NCBI GenBank assembly: GCA_003013855.2
Contig: PVNU02001430.1
Location: 1,984,001-2,048,000, forward strand
Origin: Liriodendron chinense
Taxonomy: Eukaryota > Streptophyta > Magnoliopsida > Magnoliales > Magnoliaceae
Direction of reading: 5' to 3'
Length of the DNA stretch: 64,000 bases
Shown here: positions 22,378 through 31,400 of the stretch, piece by piece
Position numbering within the stretch: the stretch's first letter is position 1
Layout of the letters: every line of letters starts with the position of its first letter
Notes under the pieces: generated by a model
What the model was told of the DNA's origin: nothing
Database searches by the model: none
The model's input: the letters and a program-made list of their open reading frames with translations, nothing else
Position numbers and translations under genes: made by a program

Positions 22378-23295
22378 GATCTCTTGGATGCTCTTGGATG
22401 AATTCAGCGATTTGCAACATTTCAAGCAATCATGTGGAAATTTTTTCGATTTTTCAAAAATTTGAAACTCTTTTGGAAAACACTGGTTCTAGGCATTCGA
22501 GTTGATATGAGCATAAGAGGAGGAGATATGAAGTGTATAGGGCTGGAAGTCTGGAATTCCTCACAGCATAATGGTTTTTATATGTGAACTCCCCTATTTT
22601 TGTGATTGATAGAAAATCTGAACACTTTTACACCTAGTTCACATTACACGATTTTCATGAGTTGAAGGGATTATGTGACTTATGAATTAGCTAAACTTTG
22701 AATTAAGGTATTGAGAAATCAGGCCGGGGTACTTTGTCCATCCTTGTCCATGGGAAAATAATGAAAGATATGGATTTGTAAAAATCCTATCTAATTTAAA
22801 AAGAAAAAGGAAAAGGAAGGATGAAATTGGGAATGTGGAAAAATGGTGGAGAATTCCGATTAGGGCTACCTACTACCAACCGGGGGATGGTCTACCCGTA
22901 ACCAAAGCCGAAAATGGGACGTAGTGTGAAAGTCGTCGGAAGGACGGTAAGGCAAATTCCTGTCATTGGCTTGATGTGGCTCTATGTACCTTGAGTTCTA
23001 TAATCTAGTTGATCTATGAAGAAGATAATCCTAGAAACTCGTGGAATGAATTTTCACTACCCACACTAGGTGAAATTTGTTCAAGTCTTTCTATTTATCA
23101 ACCAATCAGCGGGAATTTCATATAAATGCTTATTATGTTTTGAGGGTTTACGGTTTCAACCTCTGTCGCCTAATATTTTTGAATCTTATGCTTATGTACC
23201 TTGGAATGTATAGAAGGAGGGTTTCTGAAGGAGAGTTGAGTTTTTGAAGAATAGGATTAGTTTCACGCATGTTTTGCTCGGGACTAGCAAAATGC

Positions 23296-23308
23296 TGGTT
23301 GGGGGGTG
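23296..23308 (+). other. Element C polypurine tract
   Basis: TGGTTGGGGGGTG directly before the 3' LTR. Confidence 0.85.
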
Positions 23309-24924
23309 TGTTGAGCTCTTAATTGTGCATATTCTAACCCCAATTCATCACTCATTGTGCATGGTTTATATGGGTTGAAAGCTAATTCAATGCATGTTTT
23401 GTGACTACAGGATTGAGGGTGGACTCTACTCAATTAAAGACACAAAGAGATCATTTTGAACTATTCTAATGGAGATTACTTGAGGACCAAAGAAGAAAAG
23501 AAGAGAGAAAGTGAAAGAAAGAAGCAAGGAAAGAAAGAAAAGGAAGAATGTAGATGCATGAAGACTGCCGACCGGTCATGACCGGTCGGCCAAGAGGGCC
23601 AGACCGGTCTTGACCGGCCAGCTATGAACAACGGACTAGTATTACATAAGGCCGACCGGTCATGATCGCTGGATAGAGAGGCTGGAATTTCAATGAACTA
23701 AGGCCGACCGGTCATGACCGGTCGGCCATGGCTGCTGGTATGAGAAGAAAAACGTCCGACCGGTCATGACCGGTCGGACATCATTGCTGGAATGAAGACT
23801 GCTGGAGTGCTTTCACTTGAGGCCGACCGGTCTTGACCGGTCGGCCATGCGTACTAAGTTAGAACTTTCTAATTTCTTCCCGAAATTCTCTGCGCTGCGT
23901 AAGTGTTACGCACTTTCTCGATTCTTCCGAAGTCGTGGAGCCTCCAGACTATAAATAGACACCTAGGGATTGTTCCTAGGGCATCCTAGAAGGGCTCAAG
24001 CGAGGTTGGAGGCTGTGGAAGTGAAGATTGGAGTTTCACAACTCCTTTTGGTTTGCTTTGCTGTTTTCATGCTTTTTGTAGTTGTTTCATGTTTCCTTGG
24101 ATCATGAGCAGCTAAACCTCTTAGCTAGGGCTAAGAGGTGAAGCTTGTAGTGTATCCAAGATGTTTTAATTCGTAGTTAAGTGATTTTCAGTTTTGGAAT
24201 TCATGATTATGAACTAAGGTTTGAAGTTTATACAAGTTTTTAAGTAATTTCTCTTAGTCTTGTGATGACTCATGGATGTTTGGATGAATTACTTATCTTC
24301 TTATTTGGTTTGCAACGGTCTAGACCTGTATGATCTGAGGAATCGGAGTGCGCTCTAGCACTAAGCTCTTCATGAAGGGACTTCATGCCAAAGTTCTCGT
24401 TTTGGTTGATTATCTGGAATATGTATGGACTGTGCATATAATTTGAATCCAGTTCAAATCATGATCTAGCCTTGTCTTGTGAGAAGACTTGAGGATGGTT
24501 ATGATTGGGAATTGGACCTATAGAAAAGGTGAATGACCTATGCAATGAGCATGCTCAGATCAGCCTAGAGTTGAGTGAACGTTATGTACAGAACTTACAT
24601 ATTACAGACTTCTGGTTTAATAGTTCTATTATCCGACTAGATAGACCTGACTGGTGATTCTAGTTGAGAGAATGGGAAACCACAGCGGATTGAACATCGA
24701 GGATTGCTACAAGTGGATCCTCGAACCCCTAGTGCCTTCTTATAATTGTTTACATTCAATTTAGATTAAACTGTTAGTCACACACATTCTATTCAAACTT
24801 TGATTGTTAGCTTCAATAGAAACTTGTGGATGAGTTTGTGACATCCTACATAAGTCCCTGTGGATCGACCTCGGTATTACCGAGTTTATTACTACATCGC
24901 AACCCTACACTTGGGGAAGCGAAC
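23309..24924 (+). repeat. Element C 3' LTR
   Basis: Nearly identical to 14526-16142. I see three substitutions (around 23642, 23756 and 23895). The final A of GCGAACA and the first bases of the TSD are missing. Confidence 0.94.
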
Positions 24925-25440
24925 CCTTACCAGGATTGAGCTGGCCCCCTTTCGTAATAATTGGTGTCATTGATGCTCCTATGATTCCTGCTTGAAGGAG
25001 GATGGGCCTGATAATTACTCCCATTATAGGGACTTTGTTGGACTGGAGCTGAGAAGAGAGACTGCAAAGAAATCCCAGTCACAGGAGAATATTGAAATTG
25101 GTTAGAACTCCCATTAGGGAGAGGATGCTGGAATTGGCTCGGAGTTCTGGTTGTGGGATATGACTGAAAATGGCTCTCATTTGTAGGAGGATACTGAAAG
25201 AAATACCCTGAGGTTGAGGGTTGTTCTGATTGAAGGCCCCTGTTAGGAGGGTATCGAAAGTCCTAAGTGATCCCTGGTGGTTGTGGTTGGGATGAACTGG
25301 AGGCTGGGAGTGCCTTCGATGGGTTGAGGTTGTTGAACTGGACTAGCTTGATTGGTGGCTGCTGAAACCTGGGCTTGTGTGAATCGGAGAAGCATTTCCT
25401 GCATTGCTCTCATTCCTTATGCCAATTCTTGCATGGTGTA
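24925..25440 (-). pseudogene. Element A gag N-terminal low-complexity region
   Basis: In the minus sense this encodes Q/P/N-rich text corresponding to residues about 1-250 of B's gag. The end near 25390-25440 matches B's 'gcaagagcatttcttgcattgctctcattcc' region at the gag start (58200-58236). Repeated phrases such as 'ggaattggct' and 'gaggatac' reflect degenerate repeats. No long frame remains. Confidence 0.65.
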
Positions 25441-25699
25441 TTCTTAATTGGTTGTTGCGCTGGAGATTGCGCTTCGGCCATTTCGATGGCGAGGAAGAGG
25501 TGAGCTTCCTCTTCATGGTCGGACATGGCTTGCTGAGCTCGAGTGCGGATTATGCTGTGGAAGGGAAGCTGCTTCTGAAGATGTTGAGCCCGAGGAGGCA
25601 CAATGGTGAGGAATATACTCTACTCTTTTTTTTTTTATTTTGGAGATTTTCTATATATATATTTTTATTTTTGGATGGAATGCTATGTAGATGAGATTG
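25441..25699 (-). other. Element A leader, PBS deleted
   Basis: Matches B 58250-58540. About 95 bp including the PBS (B 58540-58632) are missing, so the leader runs straight into the LTR at about 25700. A 'tatatatata' run lies near 25650. Confidence 0.7.
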
Positions 25700-26130
25700 T
25701 ATGGACTCTCGCCATTCCGCGCTCTCGGACGTTCTCCCTTCCTTTTGGAAAAGAATAGGGGTGGTTGCGTGCGAATCGCCATTTGTGCCACTGGCTTGCC
25801 TCGTTCTCGAGGGCTTTTTGTCGGTTGTTGTGTTAAGCTGGATGTGTTGGATGAGTTTATATAAGACCAGAGTCGCCACTAGCCAGTTACTTCGAATTTA
25901 CAGTAGCTAGACCCCGTAGAAACGTTAGAGAAGGAAATCCAAAGATTCCTTCCTCTAAAATGACTCCTTTTGATCTGCGGCCAGAGATTCGAGGTAAGGG
26001 ATCACAGTTACAGGGTGGGAATGGGTTAAGCACCCCACACACTACCCGTACCGAGGTACGGTCTCTACTTCACAGAATCGAACTAATACTTGAAAGTCTG
26101 ATTTAATTCTCGTATATTCTCATGGATGAC
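25700..26130 (-). repeat. Element A 5' LTR, distal (U5-side) part
   Basis: Aligns to 1633-2058 of the 3' LTR. Together with 62983-63934 and minus the 5-bp duplication it makes about 1378 bp, equal to the 3' LTR. Confidence 0.9.
26126..26130. repeat. TSD of element B, left copy (ATGAC)
   Basis: Exact match to 62983-62987. Joining across B restores A's LTR text as seen at 2055-2062. Confidence 0.95.
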
Positions 26131-26583
26131 TATGGACCCTCGCCGATTTTCCGCGCTCCCACACGACGTCGTTCTCCCTTTCCTTTCGGAAGAAGAAGAA
26201 GAAGAGGTGCGTGCGTGCGAAATCGCCGTTTGTGCCACTGGCTTGCCTCGTTCTCGAGGGCTTCGTTTGGTTGTCGTATTAAGCTGGATATATTTAAGTG
26301 AGTTTATATAAGACCAGAGTCGCCACTAGCCAGTTACTTCGAATCTACAGTCGGCTAGACCCCGTAGAAACGTTAGAGAATGGGATCCGAAGATTCCTTC
26401 CTCTAAAATGACTCCTTTTGATCTGCGGCCAGAGATTCAAGGTAAGGGATCACGGTTACAGGGTGGGAAGAGGTTAAGCACCCCACACACTGCCCGTACC
26501 GAAGTACGGTCTCTACTTCACAGAATCGATCGAATACTTGAAAGTCTAGTTTAATCCTCGTACATTCTCATAGATGACATGAT

Positions 26584-26869
26584 GCATGAATGCGGGTCTG
26601 AACAGTAAGAGTTTCTGATGGGCAGGTTCCAACAATGGGCAAGCCCAGAGCGTACGCTCGAACTGACAGGTGCTTAATGTAAGACGTATGCAGTGTGCTT
26701 GAATAATCAAGGTGCTTTATGGTGAAGCATGAATGCAGGTCTGAACAGTAAGAGTTTCTGATGGGCAGGTTCCAACAACGGGCAAGCCCAGAGCATACGC
26801 TCGAACTGACAGGTGCTTAATTTAAGACATATGCAGTGTACTTGACGAATCAAGGTGCTTGTAGTGAAG
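26584..26869. repeat. 143-bp tandem duplication inside B LTR
   Basis: Units 26584-26726 and 26727-26869 both start 'gcatgaatgc(g/a)ggtctgaac'. The same pair is in the 5' LTR (59084-59369). A's LTRs have a single copy, so it marks B's subfamily. Confidence 0.92.
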
Positions 26870-27166
26870 CAGGGGGGTTGGAAGAAAAGTAAATGTTACA
26901 CTTATGCTAGATGCAAATGAGATGATGCTGGAAAAGAGTAGATGGATGGACGGAGGTGTCGCAAGGGTTTGCTTCGAGTGGCTGGATCAAGACTTGGGTG
27001 GTTTGAGAGGCTTGGATCAGTGGTCAGGCTGGGCTGGACCAGGGCTAGACTCTCCTCACTCGGGCTCTCCTTGGTGGAAAAATGGGCTAAGGGGTGAAGG
27101 AAGACTCGGACCGCACCCGGACTGGCTGGACTTGAAGGGATTGTTGAAATGAGAAGGGGAGGGGGG

Positions 27167-27174
27167 TATTTATA
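27167..27174 (-). promoter_or_regulatory. TATA box of B 3' LTR
   Basis: TATAAATA on the minus strand, about 35 bp downstream (minus sense) of the GC inverted repeat. Confidence 0.7.
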
Positions 27175-27208
27175 GCAGCGGAGAGTGGCAGTTTGTGTAA
27201 TTTTTTCC

Positions 27209-27237
27209 GGGCGGCCTGCTATGGGCCGCCCGTACGG
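27209..27237 (-). promoter_or_regulatory. GC-rich inverted repeat upstream of LTR TATA box
   Basis: Arms GGGCGGCC (27209-27216) and GGCCGCCC (27224-27231) around 7 nt, followed by GTACGG. The 5' LTR copy is 62573-62600. A near-identical block occurs at 36309-36337 in front of the second antisense gene. Confidence 0.8.
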
Positions 27238-27304
27238 CCGCTCCTCGGTTTCCAGCGAGTACGGCCGCTCCCTCGGGGCTGCTGTTGGACTCGCTGGTCG
27301 ACTC

Positions 27305-27520
27305 AGTGAGTTGACCCAGCGGGTCGACTCGGTGGTTTGACTCGACGGGTTGACTCGACGGGTTGACTCGGTGGGTTGACTCGGTGTTTTGACTCGACGG
27401 GTTGACTCAGCGGGTTGACTCAGTGAATTTGACCTTTTTAGGATTTTTTGACTGGCTTTTTTTTCTGGGGGGTTTTTCAGGGCGGTGTTTAGGACTGGGT
27501 TGACTGGGCTCAGGCTTGAA
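27305..27520. promoter_or_regulatory. TTGAC[C/T] (W-box-like) minisatellite in B U3
   Basis: Eleven TTGACT/TTGACC hexamers in about 210 bp, mostly in 14-17 bp units of the GGTTGACTCGACG type. It lies 130-350 bp upstream of the LTR TATA box in the minus sense. TTGACY is the core recognised by WRKY factors; binding here is inferred. The array recurs at 62651-62870 and, more degenerate, at 2690-2880 and 63610-63800. Confidence 0.75.
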
Positions 27521-27632
27521 TGGGGCTTACAAGGGTGAGTTTGGCTGAATTTGGACTTGGGATTTGGGGGTATGGTCCTCTATTCATCCAGCTATCTCTA
27601 CCAACAGTGTAGCCGAAGGTGGGGTGTCTATA

Positions 27633-27646
27633 GATGCCCCTCTTTG
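27633..27646 (-). other. Element B polypurine tract
   Basis: The minus strand reads AAAGAGGGGCATC against the LTR start. Confidence 0.87.
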
Positions 27647-27714
27647 GCAGAGGTTGCGTGCAACCGAATGCCAAAGCGAGTGGACACCCCACTTCTGACC
27701 CAGTCATTCATAGA

Positions 27715-28620
27715 TCATGTTCTGAAATCTTTGCTAGCCTTTGCATCTGTGTCAGTTGATCGTTTGGAAACCGATCACTCGCACATACCGCGGGAGTTTG
27801 GAGAAAACGTTGCGATTGTCCCTGCATGCGCTGCAACCTGGGTACCCAATCGCAACCCTTCCCTTCCCGATCGGTACTAACATCAGAAAGGTACAGCAGA
27901 GCCTCTGCCTCGATAGTCTTACGAGGTTACTGACCCTGTGATTGATTGTATGTTCGATGTTCTCCCAGATCACTCCAGGAGTACTTGATTCGCTTGACTG
28001 TCAAAGTGGTTAGACGCCCTACGTCAGATAGTCTTACGGGATTCTACTACGCCGACTTGGACTTAATCAAGGTACTTCAGGCATCCACGCCTGGGTATGT
28101 GCGGGTGGGCTTTTTCCACCCGATCTGCTAGTTTCGATGCTTGGTTTGCAATTCATTCTTTCTTTGATTGTGGTCTAGAATCTTTGTTGTCCTTTGTATC
28201 TGAGTCAGTTGATTGTCTGGAAATTGATAACTCGCACATACCGCGAGAGTTTGGAGAAAACGTTGCGATTGTCCCTGCATGCGCTGCAACCTGGGTACCC
28301 AATCGCAACCCTTCCATTCCCGATCGGTACTAACATCGGAAAGGTACAGCAGAGCCTCTGCGTCCGTAGTCTTACGAGGTTGCTGACCCTGAGATTGATT
28401 GTGTGATGTTTGATGTTTTCCCAGATCACTCCAGGAGTACTTGTTTCGCTTGACTGTCAAAGTGGTTAGACGCCCTGCGTCAGATAGTCTTACGGGATTC
28501 TACTACGCCGACTTGGACTCAGTCAAGGTACTTCAGGCATCCACGCCTAGGTATGTGCGGGTGAACTCTTTCCACCCAATCTGCTGATTTTGATACTTGG
28601 GTTACAATTCATCGTTTCCA
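27715..28620. repeat. ~453-bp direct tandem duplication (element B)
   Basis: 'agtttggagaaaacgttg' at about 27795 and 28248, with matching flanks. It is the same arrangement as A 3083-3990. Confidence 0.9.
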
Positions 28621-29535
28621 CCTGTTCAAATGGTTTCTTTGACCGAGCCTTTTGGCTTTCATCTTTTCGTATCTTGGCATATGGTACGACCGCACTGACA
28701 CTAGAGTTCAGTTCGACCGTACTTTGAGTGGATTGGATTCGATGGTCTCCGGGGAAACCGCGAGACATCGGATCTTATTGGATTTTTGCGTCGGTTCCTA
28801 CCCAGAGATATGGAAGATCTCCTGGTGTTTTGGAGGCAGAACGCTCTACTGGGAAAAATATTTTTAGGTTTTTGAAAAGATACCCACTCTGGGGAGTGAT
28901 AGCTCCGTGGGGTTTTTATTTGCAAATAGAAATATTTTTTGTCTTTTTGAAATGAAAATCTGGTTTGCACGTGCCTCCACTAGGGATGCCTGTGGGGTCT
29001 TTGGCTAACCGTCTTTTATTTTGAAAGCAGGTAAACATGATGATTGATGCGATGGATGCTGATGCATGGAGATGCATGATGAATGCATGGCTTGGCTCAT
29101 TCTCCTCTCGTTTGATGATTTTGCTTTTGCTGTGGGTGCAGAGAACTTTGAGCTTATTGCTTGCAGGGTTGTTCTCCCTGGGGATTTTTCTTTTTGATAC
29201 GGAGGTTTGGTCAGCGGGTTGGTCAAGATCCCGACCCGTGGTTGATCAGGTCCATCGTCCCAAGATGCTGTTTCTTTACGAATGAGAATGTACGAGGATG
29301 TTATCTGACTTCAAGATGTTCTTCTGGGCATAAATGCGATTGAAATTGTGCTTGGTTGCCCGTTTTGGTCAAGATTCCAATTTGCGGGCGGTTGGATCCG
29401 TCATCCCAAATTGTGAAGAGAGTGGAGTTCAAGACTCCTGAAGTGTAGTGCTGGGGGCTAATTTTTGTGATTTTTGTAAATATGTGGTCCGAATCTTTAC
29501 CTGAGTGATCAGGATAGAGATTGGTTATTGAAAAC
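28621..29535 (-). other. Element B 3' region, unique part
   Basis: Collinear with A 3980-5100. It has no gene; one copy of the 'gaaaagatac' repeat lies near 28875. Confidence 0.7.
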
Positions 29536-29785
29536 ACAGGAAATATTTTTGTGATTTTGAAAATTTTGGCTGAAAGCAAAGGAAATATTTTTGTGTTTTT
29601 CGAAGTATTTTCTTTGAAAGCGAGAGAAATATTTTTGTGATTTTTTATAACATTTTGTTCGAAAGTAAGGGAAATATTTTGTGATTTTTTGAAATATTTG
29701 ATTTGAAAGCAAGGGAAATATTTTTGTGATTCTTTGCAAATTTTTTGATTGAAAGCAAGGGAAATATTTTTGTGATTTTTGAAGA
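29536..29785. repeat. ~43-bp tandem repeats 'ggaaatatttttgtgattt'
   Basis: Six units at about 29546, 29581, 29625, 29668, 29713 and 29757. A has only two or three (5109-5200). The long open frames here are repeat artefacts. Confidence 0.9.
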
Positions 29786-30379
29786 GGTGATTTTGCAATG
29801 TTTTTGTATTTTGTGATTTTTCTGAAATGCAGGGAAAAGTATGGAATTTTCATCCACTCCCAGCTTCTACTGCTGGTAAGGCACCCGATCCATTTTACGT
29901 CAGCGAGCAAGACGAGTCTCACACAGTTAAGTGCCGTAGTTTTACATCTTCGGATGAGGAGATTTCGAGGGTTTTCAGTCAACACACCCACAAAGTTGCC
30001 TGTTCCTCATGTGCAATGCACATAGACCACGTATCGTCCGACGGACTCCTTCGGCCACAAAATGAGCCACATCCTCACATTTCCCTTAGTCAATCCAGTT
30101 TGGGGTCTTACGTTGCTCACAATTCCGTGAGGGTGAGCTTCACCTCCCAACAGCCTTAATCCCCTTCATGAGTTCTAGGAACAGGGAACATCCATCAGCT
30201 TCAACAGCGACTTCCAAATCAAGGTTGTCTATCACGGTGCGTTCAACATGAACAGGATTGCAGAGTTCTGTCTGCCACAGCCCTTACCTGTTTAAAAGAT
30301 TCTGGACACCTGTACGATCAAGTGTCAGCCATGTCCGGAACAGGTTAGGAAAGAAAGCCCCCGAGAAGTTAATCCCAGT

Positions 30380-31400
30380 GTAGTTTTAGGTCTTCGGACC
30401 GCTGGAGATAAATTTGTGCAGTTGAAATTTTTGGTGAATCATTTTTTTTTTTTGGAAAAGGTTCCAGACTTCAGCTTGAATGATCGAGATTGATGTTGGT
30501 TTTTGCGGAAAGCTTTTTAAAATATTTTTGGTATTTTTGAAATGTTCCGGGTTATCGAACCTTGATCAAGGCTGACGCCGGTTTTTGGTTGAAAGCGAGA
30601 AAGGTCCCCCGAGAAATTAATCCCAGTGTAGTTTAAGGTCTTCGGACCAGCAAATATATACAAAACAGGGCAAATACATTTTTTTTTATTTTCGAAATGA
30701 TCCAGATCATCAGATCTTGGCCTGAAAGGCTGGGATCGATGTTGGTTTTTATTAAAAATCTCTCGGGATGTTTATCCCGACGTAGTTTAAGGTCTTCGGA
30801 CCAGAAACTGTACAAAAGGGGGCAAACATATTTTTTTGATTTTTTTTTTTTTGGAAAATGTCCGGTGTCACCAGATCTTGAAGAAGACCGATGCCGATTT
30901 TTATTAAAAGTCCCTCGGGATCTTGATCCCGACGTAGTTTAAGGTCTTCGGACCAAAACTGTTCAAGCGAGTGCTGGAAATCACATTTTTTTTATTTTTT
31001 AGAAAATGTCCGGAGCCACTAGATCTTGAAGAAGACCGATGTCGGTTTTTATTGAAAATCCCTCGGGATCTTGATCCCGACGTAGTTTAAGGTCTTCGGA
31101 CCAAAACTGTTCAAGCGAGTGCTGGAAATCACATTTTTTTGTTTTTTAGAAAATTCCGGAGCCACCAGATCTTGAAGAAGACCGATGCCGATTTTTATTG
31201 AAAATCCCTCGGGATCTTGATCCCGACGTAGTTTAAGGTCTTCGGACCAAATTTTGTACAGGTGATGTATATATTTTTCTGGTTTTCTGAAAATATCCGA
31301 GATTGTCGAGTCTTGATTCGATCCAAACTGATGTCGATTTTTATTGAAAATCCCTCGGGATCTTGATCCCGACGTAGTTTAAGGTCTTCGGACCAAAACT
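30380..31400. repeat. ~150-bp tandem array, seven units (element B)
   Basis: 'gtagtttaaggtcttcggacca' recurs near 30389, 30629, 30782, 30933, 31081, 31226 and 31373 (spacing 145-153 after the first). Each later unit contains the perfect inverted repeat CGGGATCTTGATCCCG or a close variant. A's version has five units. Confidence 0.93.

Larger units (their letters stand above)
22160..23308 (+). other. Element C 3' non-coding region
   Basis: About 1.15 kb with no open frame of note. Some Athila elements carry an env-like gene here; this one does not. It contains an internal polypurine-like tract at 22362-22377, nearly identical to the true tract at its end. Confidence 0.8.
14526..24924 (+). mobile_element. 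Element C: Athila-type Ty3/gypsy retrotransposon
   Basis: Two LTRs of about 1.62 kb (14526-16142, 23309-24924), a PBS of the tRNA-Asp type, one gag-pol frame and a polypurine tract. The Athila assignment rests on the PBS, the gag phrase RTLRDFLQPARTSTPSCI, the DLGAS protease site, and the FMDD RT and AEISNREIK integrase phrases. I see only three differences between its LTRs, so insertion is recent. It lies in A's gag in the opposite orientation to A. There is no env-like frame. Coding is stopped by one nonsense codon, so it could move only with help from another copy. Confidence 0.95.
26131..27632 (-). repeat. Element B 3' LTR
   Basis: 1502 bp. Both termini carry a transition relative to the 5' LTR (TG to TA at the left, CA to TA at the right). 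It contains a 143-bp duplication, TATA box, GC inverted repeat and TTGAC array. Confidence 0.94.

Noticed and set aside
22160..23308. env-like gene expected in some Athila elements
   Set aside because: No frame of useful length on either strand in C, nor in the matching part of D.
29301..29991. Three overlapping 70-165 codon K/N/F-rich frames on minus
   Set aside because: Produced by the 43-bp AT-rich tandem repeats; the frame depends on unit length.
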